A stretch of DNA of 41,137 bases from CAVRUD01 sp963849635 (lineage in GTDB: Bacteria > Chloroflexota > Chloroflexia > Thermomicrobiales > UBA6265), in the NCBI GenBank assembly GCA_963849635.1, contig CAWKIA010000046.1:1-41137 (forward strand), in the 5' to 3' direction. The notes below the pieces were generated by a model that was not told the origin of the DNA, searched no databases, and saw only the letters and a list, made by a program, of their open reading frames with translations. The position numbers and the translations under genes are program-made. Below, in pieces: positions 1 to 8,630 of this stretch; positions within the stretch are counted from its first letter, which is position 1; the number at the start of each line of letters is the position of its first letter.

Positions 1-1602
1 TGGGTGGCCGTCAGAGTTTTGGGGGCAAGGCCGGGGACGGATCGCGGCGAGGCGCGAGGCGGCGCTTCCCGGGTGATCGGATGTGGGCCGCCCATTGACG
101 ACGAGCTTCGGCCGCGGTGCCGGCGGCGCGGTGGCCGACGGGGGCGCGGCTGCGGGTCCGGACGGCAGCGGGACAGGCAGGGCAGCCGGCACGGGGGCCA
201 CGGCAACGGCGCCCCGCGCGGCGCGGTGGGTGGCGCTCGGCAGGCGGGCCTGCTCCCGCAGCTGGGCCGCGATCTGGGGCCAGGCGGTCGCCCAGCGATC
301 GTTGGCCACCACGGTCCGCAAGCCAAGCATGGGGTTGAGATGGGCGCGGCTCCAATGCATGCCCGCCCCTTTGAGGCGGCGTTGGACGACGTGCTTGTTG
401 GCGCTCTCGATGCAGCCGCTCCCGATCGGGAAGCCGTTCGCAATGAACGCCCCGTAGGCGATCTGGGCGCGCCGCTCGGTCAGGTAGCGCACCGCGTCGT
501 CCCGTGCCGGGCTGGGCGGCAGGGCGTCCAGCGCCGCCAGCACCCCGTCGGGATCGCTCCGCTTCAGGTCGTGCGCCGGGTCGCCAACCACGCGCTCGTC
601 GCCGCAGTGCCCGGGCCGAAGGCCGCTTGCGCCGCCTGAGCCAGGTAGCCGACCGCGTGCGGGAAGTCCAGGATGCGGATGGCGGCCGGGCAGTGCAGGT
701 CAAGGAAACGCTGGATCCAGGGCGCGCCGTCGGCCACCGCCACCACCACGCCCGCCGTGGTCGTCCCCCGGCGGTGCAGCTCCCCCAGCGCCTCCCGGCT
801 GAAGCCCTCGGCGTCGGCAAGGCGGGCGAAGTAGGCGAGGTCGGTCGTCTGTACCGCCCCGGCCTGATCGCGTCCAACCACCCCGATCGCCAGGGTCTTG
901 ACCTCGGCCCAGGCCCCGCCCACCAGCGGCACCAGCACCCCGTCGACGCTCAGCTGCTGCACAAGCGAACCCACCGCCGCCGTGGCCGTGCCCACCGGAT
1001 CGGCTTCGAGGCGCATGACCTCGGTCAACTCCAGTTGCACCCAGGCCGCCCCCGCCGCCTCCGTCGCCCGTCGCGCCGTCGCCTCACTGACCGTCGTGCC
1101 GGTGAAATGGGCCAGAATCCCCGCCGCCTCGGCGAACGGGGCGCTCGCCCCCAGGCGGACCAGCCCCGCCACCAACCACGGCGTCAGCTGGCCGGGCAGC
1201 AGGCCCAATCCCTCATCCAGGGGGGAAAAGCCCAGCCCCGCAGCGCGGGCACCGGGCGTGGCGCCGGGTCAGGGTCACGTCGCGGTTGTGGGCGGTCGTC
1301 AGGCGGCGCGTACGCGTGCCATCCCAGTGCATCGGCGCGTCACACGCAGGGCACATCGGTCGGTCGTCCGCATCGCTCGGCTCCTCGACCGGGCTGGCGA
1401 GCGCCGCGGCTTCCAGCAGGCGGCTCCGTGCCGCCCCCATCCGCGCGTCGACCTCCACTTCGATCTCGTAGAGCGTCGCCTGCGGGTGCCGCACCCGCCA
1501 CGCCTTCACCTCGGCCAGAAGCTCGTCCGTCAGCCGCGTCCACTCCTCCTCCCGCTCGGGCGACCACATCGCGGGGCTCCTCTCATCCCACCCCACCACC
1601 AC
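1..1602 (-). pseudogene. ISKra4-family transposase, frameshifted and cut by the window edge
   Basis: Leftward transposase readable in three successive frames. The N-terminal piece (1602 to 1213) ends with a zinc-ribbon-like pair, CPAC and CPRCGAGLFP. The middle piece (1208 to 564) has the core DGVLVPLVGGAWAEVKTLAI and continues to AWLATRR. The C-terminal piece (about 575 to 1) has AYGAFIANGFPIGSGCIES, QRRLKGAGMHWSR and MLGLRTVVANDRW, all typical of ISKra4-type DDE transposases, and stays open to base 1. The first break is at a run of six C (minus strand) near 1217-1222, where one extra base brings in a stop. The second, near 570-580, looks like one missing base. The two shifts are opposite in sign, so the protein could be whole apart from them. 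Either this is an inactivated insertion sequence or the two shifts are sequence errors. The terminal inverted repeats cannot be delimited because one end lies outside the window. Confidence 0.8.
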
Positions 1603-1818
1603 GCCCCGCTATCCTACTCCCCAATATTCTGACGGACACCCCCGCAGGATTGACTGATAAGCAGGTTCGGCTCCGTTACTAAGGTTTCCGATTTCGGCGG
1701 CCAGCTGCCAATGCGATACGTGCCGGACATAGACCGGCAAGGGCCACCCTACATCTTCCTGTGGTGGAACCGGCGCATATTTGGCGCGACGGACAAGGAA
1801 CTAGAACGCCTTAGCGAG

Positions 1819-2304
1819 CTAATTCCCTGGCCATGCCGCTACATTGCTCGCGATCTGGTCAGCATGGTCGTGGAGGTGGACGCGTAGATCCGGAGCCAGT
1901 CCTCGGCGGTGTAGTGCCCGGACTCGGTGTGGCGGCCGCTTCGGCTCCCACGCTTCCTGCGGGAGGGAACGGGCGAACTCGGCAGTACTAGCCCGGGCGG
2001 CCACGACCGCGTCCAGTGCAACGTCGATGGGCCGGGCGTGGTAGTTCAGCAGGTTGGCCCAGGCGGCCTGGTCGTAGCCGACGATCACCGGGTTCGCTTC
2101 GGCGATGAGCACGCGGAGGCGATGGGCGGAGGCAGTCTCCGAATCGGCGCAGTGGACAACTATTTCGTGGACGGACCACTCGCCTTCGGCCGGCCGCCAC
2201 TGCATTGCGGCGGCCGGCACCCTCCCCAGGGCTGACTGGAGGATGTCCGGGCCCGCGGCATATTGGGCAACCAGGTCGGAAATTTCGCTGGGCGTGAGGG
2301 ACAT
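1819..2304 (-). CDS. DinB-like (DinB/YfiT) small metal-binding protein, with a local double frameshift
   Basis: Small four-helix-bundle protein of the DinB superfamily, a family of thiol transferase-like and mostly uncharacterised metalloenzymes. Visible marks are the opening PSEISDLVAQYAAGPDILQ, the helix around EWSVHEIVVHCADSE with its metal-ligand His, and the C-terminal HDHADQIA, which would supply the last ligand. The start ATG at 2304 has an AGGAG about seven bases upstream. The listed frame stays open, but residues after about 125 (RVRALHRRGLAPDLR) do not fit the family, whereas the neighbouring frame gives TESGHYTAEDWLRIYA, which does. The frame then returns for HLHDHADQ. So two compensating single-base shifts lie near 1890 and 1940. 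About 161 residues, normal for the family. Function beyond the fold is unknown. Confidence 0.72.
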   Translation of the reverse strand: MSLTPSEISDLVAQYAAGPDILQSALGRVPAAAMQWRPAEGEWSVHEIVVHCADSETASAHRLRVLIAEANPVIVGYDQAAWANLLNYHARPIDVALDAVVAARASTAEFARSLPQEAWEPKRPPHRVRALHRRGLAPDLRVHLHDHADQIASNVAAWPGN

Positions 2305-2539
2305 TCGCTCTCCTGTCAGTGGGCAGACAAACCCAGAATCGCATCATGGGGACACGCAAAACGATACGAAGGATACGGTGATGCAACGCCGGCCACTTGG
2401 GATTGTGAAGAAAGTCTCTGAGGCCAACGCCGGACCACGAGTTGCGAGTGGGGTAGGATGACGCTCCCGGTTGGCTCGCTGGCTCGCTGGCGTGCATGAC
2501 GGGGTGCGGCCGGAAGATAGTCAAGAGGGGGACGATACC

Positions 2540-3568
2540 GTGGCGTTGCGTTTGGTGCAGGTAGGCATGGGCGGATGGGGGCGGGACTGGGCGAAGCACG
2601 TGCTGCCCACCGTGTCCCAGGTAGAGGTTGTCGCGCATGTCGACGCCGCGGCGCAGGTGCTGGCCGATGCCCAGAAAGCTGTTGGTTTCCCTGACAAGAA
2701 GGCGTTTGCCTCTCTCTCCCAGGCGTTCAACACCGTTGAGGCCGACGCAGTCCTCGTCACCGTCCCCCTGGCGGCGCACGCCGCTGTGGCACTGGAGGCA
2801 CTGGCAGCCGGGAAGCATGTCCTGGTCGAAAAGCCCTTTGCCCCAACGGTAGCCGACGCCCAGAGCGTGGTCGACGCCGCTGACGAAGCGGGACTGAAGC
2901 TGATGGTGAGCCAGAACTACCGCAATTTCCCGGCTCCGCGGGCGGTGGCGAAGCTGATCGCCAGCGGCGAACTCGGCCCGGTCGGGACGGTCCACGTCGA
3001 TTTCCGCCGGAACTACAACAAGATTCCCAACAATGCTCGCTATTACGCCCTACCAAACGCCCTCCTGCTCGACATGGCGATTCACCACTTTGACTTGATG
3101 CGTTTGACGCTCGGCGCCGAAGCCACTCAGGTTTTCTGCCGTGGTTGGAACCCGTCCTTCAGCGATTTCGCCGACAACGCCTCGGCGATGGCGACGATCG
3201 ACTTTGCCGGGGGGCCTCTTGTGACCTGGCGCGGAAGCTGGATCAGCTCAGGTCCGCCGACGGTCTGGGGTGGTGAGTGGCGGGTGGAGTGCGAGAGCGG
3301 CGAGATCGCCTGGCAGAGCCGGGGCGATGGGGGCACGCCGGACTCCGATGAGGTGGTCGTGCGGCCTATTGGCGGCAAAGAGCGCACGCTCGAATTGCCC
3401 CCGACCGAACCACACGGTCGCGCTGGCGTTGTAACTGCCTTCGCCAAGGCAATCGCCGCTGACACGGACCCGGAGACCTCCGGTCGCGACAACCTCAAGA
3501 CCCTAGGGATCGCGGAGGCGGCGATTGCTTCGTCGAGATCAGGGTCGCCGGTGACGTTAGAGAGCTAA
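2540..3568 (+). CDS. Gfo/Idh/MocA family oxidoreductase
   Basis: NAD(P)-dependent sugar or polyol dehydrogenase family protein of about 342 residues. The N-terminal Rossmann domain opens with LVQVGMGGWGRDWAKH (GxGxxG-like turn), followed by the family's conserved HVLVEKPFAP near residue 100, where the Lys is catalytic in characterised relatives. The C-terminal alpha/beta domain has LLDMAIHHFDLMR, matching the usual substrate-side GxHxxD helix. The frame is open from 2471, but I chose GTG 2540: the fold starts three residues later and a purine-rich GAGGGGG lies about eight bases before it, while the upstream 23 residues show no family similarity. It stands alone, rightward, between leftward genes. 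Substrate cannot be told from sequence. Intact frame. Confidence 0.85.
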   Translation: MALRLVQVGMGGWGRDWAKHVLPTVSQVEVVAHVDAAAQVLADAQKAVGFPDKKAFASLSQAFNTVEADAVLVTVPLAAHAAVALEALAAGKHVLVEKPFAPTVADAQSVVDAADEAGLKLMVSQNYRNFPAPRAVAKLIASGELGPVGTVHVDFRRNYNKIPNNARYYALPNALLLDMAIHHFDLMRLTLGAEATQVFCRGWNPSFSDFADNASAMATIDFAGGPLVTWRGSWISSGPPTVWGGEWRVECESGEIAWQSRGDGGTPDSDEVVVRPIGGKERTLELPPTEPHGRAGVVTAFAKAIAADTDPETSGRDNLKTLGIAEAAIASSRSGSPVTLES

Positions 3569-3667
3569 AACGATTGCACCGTGCGTCTTCGTCGTTTGAG
3601 CGCCGCCCAGGTCCGAAGATTGGCTGGGGCACCGGTGCGGAGTGATTGCGCCGCAAAGGTTCGGCTG

Positions 3668-3783
3668 GTAGGGGCGGACCGATGTGTCCCGGCCGCAATC
3701 CGACCGGTCCCCGAATGGAAACGCCGATCCCGATGCTAAACGACGCGGTTGTCTATCGGGCGGACACCTCGGTCCGCCCCTGC
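3668..3783. repeat. MITE-like inverted-repeat element, family A copy 1
   Basis: Imperfect terminal inverted repeat. The left arm begins GTAGGGGCGGACCGATGTGT at 3668 and the right arm (3757-3783) is its complement with a few changes. The interior has no reading frame. A second copy with the same arms and nearly the same length lies at 30825-30943, which makes this a dispersed family and not a chance palindrome. It lies between the 3' ends of two convergent genes. Confidence 0.75.
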
Positions 3784-3811
3784 AAGACTTTGCGCCCTCT
3801 CCACACCGGGA

Positions 3812-4939
3812 CTAGGTCGTGGCCGTTTCCAACGATATGAGCGGTTTGCCGCGCAGTTTGTCGGCCGGGGCTTTCGCCGGGTCGAAAAGGTGGCAGGCGA
3901 CGGTGTGGCCCGGCTCGATCTCGGCCAGTTGGGGCCGGTGGATGTCGCAGATACCGGGCATCCGGGCCGGGCAGCGCGAGAAGAACGGGCAGCCGACCGG
4001 TGGTGTCCCGCCGGAGACCTGCTCGCCGGGGACGACTGCCCGGCGACGGAAGCGGTTGGCCGGGTCGGGCTCGGGGATCGCGGCGATGAGCGCCTGGGTG
4101 TACGGGTGCAGTGGATTGTCGATCACCTGGCCGGCCGCGCCCAACTCGACCACCACCCCGAGGTACATCACCGCGATCCGGTCAGCGAAGTGGCGGGCGC
4201 TGGCTATATCGTGGGTGATGTACAGGAAGGCGACGCCCCGGGTCTCCTGTAAGCCACGCAGCAGATCGAGGATCTCGATCCGGGAGCTGGCGTCGATCAT
4301 CGAGACCGGCTCGTCGGCCACGATGTAGTCGGGGTCGCGCACGAGCGCCCGGGCAATGCCAACCCGCTGGCGCTGCCCACCCGACATCTGGCTGGGGTAC
4401 TTTTCGGAGAAGCGGCTGGCGGGGATTAGGTCGACCGATTCGAGCGCCCGCGCGACCCGGCTCCGGCGCTCTGCCCGGCTGCCGATACCGTCGATGACGA
4501 GCGGCTCCTCGATCAGGGACGCCACTCGCATATATGGGTTGAGGCTGGAGAAGGGGTCCTGGAAGACAATCTGAGCCCGCCCCCGAAACCAGTCGAGGTC
4601 GCTGTCCGGGACATTGGTGATGTCCTTGCCCTCAAATACCACCCGGCCCGAGGTGGCTTTGATCAGGCGGAGGGAGACCCTCCCCAGGGTCGTCTTCCCG
4701 GAGCCGGACTCCCCGACGAGCGCGACCGTCTCCCGCTCACCCAGGGTCAGGCTGACGCCATCGAGCGCACGGACCGATCCTGTCCGCAGAAACCCCTTGC
4801 GGGTCGCGAACGACACCGAGATATCGTCCAGCGTGAGCAGCGGTGCCACGTGGTTGCTGTTGGACGCCTCGCGCTCGCCGCCAGCGCTCTCGATCCTGGT
4901 CGCCGCCAGGGTGGCGGAGTCAGCATCGTGCGTGCTCAT
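3812..4939 (-). CDS. Oligopeptide/dipeptide-type ABC transporter ATPase (DppF/OppF-like)
   Basis: Cytoplasmic ATPase of a Dpp/Opp (PepT) importer, about 375 residues. Walker A GESGSGKTT at about residue 76, Q-loop VFQDPFSSLNP at about 125, signature MSGGQRQRVGIARAL at about 185, Walker B YIVADEP at about 205, H-loop YITHD at about 240. The C-terminal extension holds the family's cysteine cluster, GCPFFSRCPARMPGICD. The D-loop reads SMIDAS where most relatives have SALDVS, a mild oddity. The start is ATG 4939; the frame is open further upstream, but that part overlaps the preceding ATPase gene in another frame. ATG and the preceding stop share four bases (ATGA), so the two ATPases are translationally coupled. 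No permease or binding protein adjoins them. Substrate unknown. Confidence 0.92.
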   Translation of the reverse strand: MSTHDADSATLAATRIESAGGEREASNSNHVAPLLTLDDISVSFATRKGFLRTGSVRALDGVSLTLGERETVALVGESGSGKTTLGRVSLRLIKATSGRVVFEGKDITNVPDSDLDWFRGRAQIVFQDPFSSLNPYMRVASLIEEPLVIDGIGSRAERRSRVARALESVDLIPASRFSEKYPSQMSGGQRQRVGIARALVRDPDYIVADEPVSMIDASSRIEILDLLRGLQETRGVAFLYITHDIASARHFADRIAVMYLGVVVELGAAGQVIDNPLHPYTQALIAAIPEPDPANRFRRRAVVPGEQVSGGTPPVGCPFFSRCPARMPGICDIHRPQLAEIEPGHTVACHLFDPAKAPADKLRGKPLISLETATT

Positions 4940-5952
4940 CGGTTCACCGCTTCGTTCGCGGTGAGGTGCATCCGGTAGCGATCTCCAGCGACCGCCGGAT
5001 CGACCAGCCAGCAGCGGGAGTGGCCGCCGTCCGGCAAGGGAATCTCCGGAGGCAGTTCGCTCATGCACGCTTCGAAGCAATACGGGCAGCGAGGGTGAAA
5101 GCGGCAGCCGGGCGGCACGTTCGTGAGGTCGGGTGGGCTGCCGGGCATCGGTTTGGGCCGCTCCACGCTGTGCAGCCGGGGAAGACTCGCGAGGAGAAGT
5201 TGGGTGTAGGGATGCTCCGGCTCGACAAGCACCCGCTCCGCCGGGCCGAACTCCAGATGCTCGCCGGCGTAGGCCACGGCGATCAGGTCGCAAAGGTCGC
5301 TTGCCAGCCCGATGTCGTGGGTGATGAAGATCATTGAGATACCGGGATCTTCCTTCAGGTCTTTGAGAAGGTTCATGATCTGGGCCTGGATGCTGACATC
5401 CAGGGCGCTGGTCGGCTCATCCAGGATGAGGAGATCGGGGTCAAGCACGAGCGCCATGGCGATGACCACACGCTGCTTCTGGCCGCCACTGAGCTCGTGC
5501 GGATAGCGGTTGAAGATGCCGCTGGGCAGGCCAACCCGTTCGAGCAGCCCTTCGACTTTGGCGTAGGCGGCCTTCTTCTCCATTCGTTTGTCGAGGAGCA
5601 GGGGCTCCGCCACCTGAACGCCCACCTTGAGGACGGGGTTGAGGATGCTCATGGCGCCCTGGAAGACCATTGCGATCTTCTGCCAGCGGACCTGACGGCG
5701 GTAGTCCTCCGCGGAGAGCGCCATGATGTCCTGGCCATTGAGGCGGATGGTGCCGTCGAAACGGGCAACGTTTTTGGGCAGCAGGCGCATCAAGGCGGTG
5801 GCCAGGCTGGTCTTGCCGGAGCCAGATTCTCCGACCACACCGACGGCGACGCCTCGCTCCGGGATCGTGAACGAGACGCCGTCGACGGCGCGAACGACAT
5901 GCTCGCCGGCGGAGTAATGCAGGTGTAGATTGTCGATCTCGAGCAGGGGCAT
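4936..5952 (-). CDS. Oligopeptide/dipeptide-type ABC transporter ATPase (DppD/OppD-like)
   Basis: Partner ATPase of the pair, about 338 residues. Walker A GESGSGKTS at about residue 41, Q-loop MVFQGAMSILNPV at about 96, signature LSGGQKQRVVIAMAL at about 154, Walker B LLILDEPTSALD at about 174, switch His in FITHD. The C-terminus has the usual Opp/Dpp extension with a cysteine cluster, GCRFHPRCPYCFEAC. Start ATG 5952 gives MPLLEIDNLHLHY, the canonical first strand; 28 codons further upstream are open but have no family resemblance. First gene of the two-gene unit, divergent from the small gene at 6150, with about 200 bases between the two starts. In-window candidates for its missing partners are the permeases at 21973-23839 and 28090-30785, but that link is inference. 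Confidence 0.92.
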   Translation of the reverse strand: MPLLEIDNLHLHYSAGEHVVRAVDGVSFTIPERGVAVGVVGESGSGKTSLATALMRLLPKNVARFDGTIRLNGQDIMALSAEDYRRQVRWQKIAMVFQGAMSILNPVLKVGVQVAEPLLLDKRMEKKAAYAKVEGLLERVGLPSGIFNRYPHELSGGQKQRVVIAMALVLDPDLLILDEPTSALDVSIQAQIMNLLKDLKEDPGISMIFITHDIGLASDLCDLIAVAYAGEHLEFGPAERVLVEPEHPYTQLLLASLPRLHSVERPKPMPGSPPDLTNVPPGCRFHPRCPYCFEACMSELPPEIPLPDGGHSRCWLVDPAVAGDRYRMHLTANEAVNR

Positions 5953-6149
5953 TGCTGCTCCACTGGGTAGGCTGGGTAGCAACGGACGGTCTCCATCCAT
6001 TCTACGTGGAGCGCGCCGTCCGCAGATGAGTGCCACCGCTGAAGTACCATGATGAAGGATCCCGAAGCGGTGCTTTCTGGCGATCCGCTCTACTACGCCA
6101 GAGATGCCAGGGCGATCGGACCGCTGATCCGCCCGTTCCGGAGGACTCG

Positions 6150-6452
6150 ATGCCGAAACTCAATGTCGTTGTGCCGCACCAATTGACAACTGACGAGGCC
6201 AAGGGCCGGATTCAGGGGATGGTCTCGGAGGCGATGACGAAGTACTCCAAACAGGTGAGCGATTTTTCAGAAAGCTGGAACGGCGATCAGGGGACCTTTT
6301 CGGGCAAGGCGATGGGATTTTCGGTATCGGGCACCGTCGATGTCCGCCCGGACGAGGTCGCCATCAATGGGAATCTCCCGCTGGCTGCGTCGATGTTCAA
6401 GGGTCAGATCGAATCGATGATCCGGGAACGAGCGGGGAAGCTCCTCGCCTGA
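6150..6452 (+). CDS. Polyhydroxyalkanoic acid system family protein
   Basis: 100-residue protein resembling the PHA_gran_rgn family (small proteins encoded with PHA granule genes in some bacteria and otherwise uncharacterised). It starts MPKLNVVVPHQLTTDEAKGR and ends with a helix, MFKGQIESMIRERAGKLL; the centre is a beta-rich stretch, GKAMGFSVSGTVDVRPDEV, typical of the family's small alpha/beta fold. The start ATG 6150 is preceded by GGAGGA six bases upstream. The frame continues upstream to 6030 but without family similarity. No PHA synthase or depolymerase is in the window, so a PHA role is not supported by context. The stop codon lies inside the left arm of a hairpin shared with the convergent gene. 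Confidence 0.75.
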   Translation: MPKLNVVVPHQLTTDEAKGRIQGMVSEAMTKYSKQVSDFSESWNGDQGTFSGKAMGFSVSGTVDVRPDEVAINGNLPLAASMFKGQIESMIRERAGKLLA

Positions 6453-6478
6453 CGGACCACCACCGATGGGTCCGTCAG
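6449..6478. terminator. Bidirectional hairpin between convergent genes
   Basis: Perfect 10-base inverted repeat, CTGACGGACC at 6449-6458 and its complement at 6469-6478, with a 10-base loop. The stop of the rightward gene (6450-6452) and the stop of the leftward gene (6475-6477) each lie within one arm. There is no long T tract on either side. A shared terminator or 3'-end stabiliser is the simplest reading. Confidence 0.6.
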
Positions 6479-8630
6479 TCGGCCGACACGAGCTCCCGTG
6501 CCCCTACAGGTGCATCGGATGAGAGCGCGGCGGGCTGGATGTCGACGAGGTTGGAGTGAAAGGTGCTTTGGCCGGCGATGTCGGCCAAGGAGTCGGATGT
6601 CAGCCAATTGACGTTCTGGCGGTCAGGCGAGCGGCGGGCCCAGCGTCCTTTGGGGGCGACGGCGACACCGGGTGGCACGTCGGTGGTGATGACGGCGCGG
6701 AGGGTGATGGCGCCGCGGGCGTTCGAGAGGGTTACGTCGGCGCCGTGGACGATGCCGCGCTGGTCGGCGTCATCGGGATTGATTTCGACGTAGGGTGTGC
6801 CTTCCTTTGCTTCGAGCGAAGGCTGATTGGCCATGCTGCTGGAGACGAAGTGGTGGGAGGCGCCGGTGATGAGTACGAGGGGGGGCGGCGTCCGGCGTTC
6901 GGCGTCCGGCGTCTGGACGATGGAGAACTCGGCGGGAACCTCGTAGGTCGGCAGAGGATCCTGGCCCATGGCGGCCATAGCTTCTGAGCGGAGTTCGACT
7001 TTGCCGGAGGGGGTCGGGAAGTTGCCGCCGTCGTAGGGAATCTGGTCCTCGGGGCCGCGGGCGTAGGGCGACGGTGCCCTCGCGCTGGAGGCGCTCGAGC
7101 GTGATGCCGTCGAGGCGCGGAGGTGTCTTGCGCGGTGGCCGTCGAGCACCTCGGCGATGGCCTCCTCCGGCGTCTTGCTGCAGCCAGGGCTCGTCGTAGC
7201 CCATCGCCGCCGCCAGCAGCCGCATGACGTCCCAGTTGCTCTTCGCCTCGCCGAGCGGCGCGATGGCCGGTGCGTTGTATTGCAGGTAGCGGTGGCCGTA
7301 GGCCTTGTGCAGGTCGGCCTGTTCGAGCTGGCTCGTGGCCGGCAGCACGATGTCGGCGTAGTCGGCCGTGTCGGTCATGAACAGCTCGTGGACGACGGTG
7401 AAGAGGTCGTCGCGCTGCAGCCCTTCGACGATCAGGCCGGCGTTGGGCGTGGAGGCGACCGGGTTGGCGCAGAAGACGAAGAGCGATTTGATCGGCGGGT
7501 CGTTGACCTCGCCGGTCAGCGCCGCGCCGAGGCGGTTCATGTTGATCGTACGCGGGGGTCGGCGGGCATTCGGCTGGCGTGGCCGACGGCCTCGCGCGTC
7601 CCAGCGCACATAGCCGCTGGTGCTGTAGGCCAGCCCGCCGCCGCGCACGCCGTACTGGCCGGCCACGGCCGGCAGGCAGGCAGCGCGCGGACGGTCTGGC
7701 CGCCGTTGCCGTGGCGCTGGATGCCGTCGGCGAACTTGAGCAGCGCCGGCTTGGTGGTGGCGTAGCGCCGCGCCAGGGCGACGATCGTCTCGCTCGGCGA
7801 GGCCGGTGATCGCGGCCACGCGCTCGGGCGGGTAGTCGGCGGCGCGCTCGCGCAGCTCCCGCCAGCCGACCGTGTGGGCGCCCAGCCAGGCCTCGTCGTG
7901 CAGCTCTTCGGCGAAGATGACGTGCATCATGCCCAGGGCCAGCGCGCCGTCGGTGGCGGGGCGCGGGCTGAATGTGCTCGTCGGCCGAGCGGGCGGTCAG
8001 GGTGCGGCGCGGGTCGATGACGACGACGTGGGCGCCGTCGCGCTGGGCCTGGCGCAGGAGCGGCATGAAGTGGGGGCCGGTGCTGGCCGGGTTGTGGCCC
8101 CAGATCAGGACGAGCTTGCTGTGCGGCACGTCGGCAGGGTCGGGCGACCAGCGCGCGCCGAGCGTGGCATTGACCGCCGCCTCGGCCGCCGCGCCGCAGA
8201 TCGACCGGTCGAGCTCGCTGGCGCCCATGCGGTTCCAGAGCCGCGCGCTGCTGACGCCGATCTGGACCAGGCCGAGCGTGCCGCTGTAGCAGTAGGGCAG
8301 GATGGCCGCCGCCCCGTACTCGGCGATGATCGCCTGCCAGCGCTCGGCGATCTCGGCGATCGCCTCGTCCCAGGTGATCCGCTGCCACGGCCGGTGCCCT
8401 TGGCGCCCGCCCGCCGCAGCGGGTATTGCAGCCGGTCGGGGTGGTAGACGTGGTCGAGGTACGGCCGCACCTTGGCGCACAGCCAGCCGTGGGTGACGGG
8501 GTGATCCTGGTCGGCGTAGAAGCGCACGGCCCGGCCGTCGCGCACCTCGGTGACGATGCCGCAGGTGTCGGGGCAGTCGTGCGGGCAGGCGCCGCGGACG
8601 CGGATGATCTGGGGCGGGCGTGGCGGACAT
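6475..8630 (-). pseudogene. Molybdopterin oxidoreductase (DMSO reductase superfamily), many frameshifts
   Basis: About 2.1 kb that reads, across three frames, as one molybdopterin/4Fe-4S oxidoreductase of about 700 residues. The N-terminus has a cluster motif ACPHDCPDTCG, with the fourth ligand in GWLCAKV; then WQRITWDEAIAEIAERW, LVLIWGHNPASTGPH and VVVIDPRRTLTA (cofactor-binding domains); then SLFVFCANPVASTPNAG and ADIVLPATSQLEQADLHKA; and the C-terminal cap LVLITGASHHFVSSSM and GADVTLSNARGAI. Frame changes are visible near 8612, 8395, 7965, 7800, 7680, 7600, 7185, 7140 and 7070. Most are one-base gains or losses, several in pairs, and the motifs on each side are unharmed, with no decay by substitution. 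The start ATG 8630 is one base out of frame with the cluster, at a short C run. Substrate unknown. Either a fresh pseudogene or a stretch of poor sequence. Confidence 0.8.

Noticed and set aside
1205..1225. Programmed frameshift in the transposase at the six-C run
   Set aside because: The run could be slippery, but ISKra4 transposases are normally single-frame, and a second opposite shift near 575 argues for decay or error.
504..1682. A 392-residue rightward open frame
   Set aside because: Antisense shadow of the ISKra4-type transposase; no motif, Arg/Pro/Ser-rich.
1711..1887. 58-codon rightward frame (MRYVPDIDRQGPPYIF...)
   Set aside because: Composition looks protein-like and it is less GC-rich, but it overlaps the DinB 3' end, has no clear ribosome site and matches no family I know.
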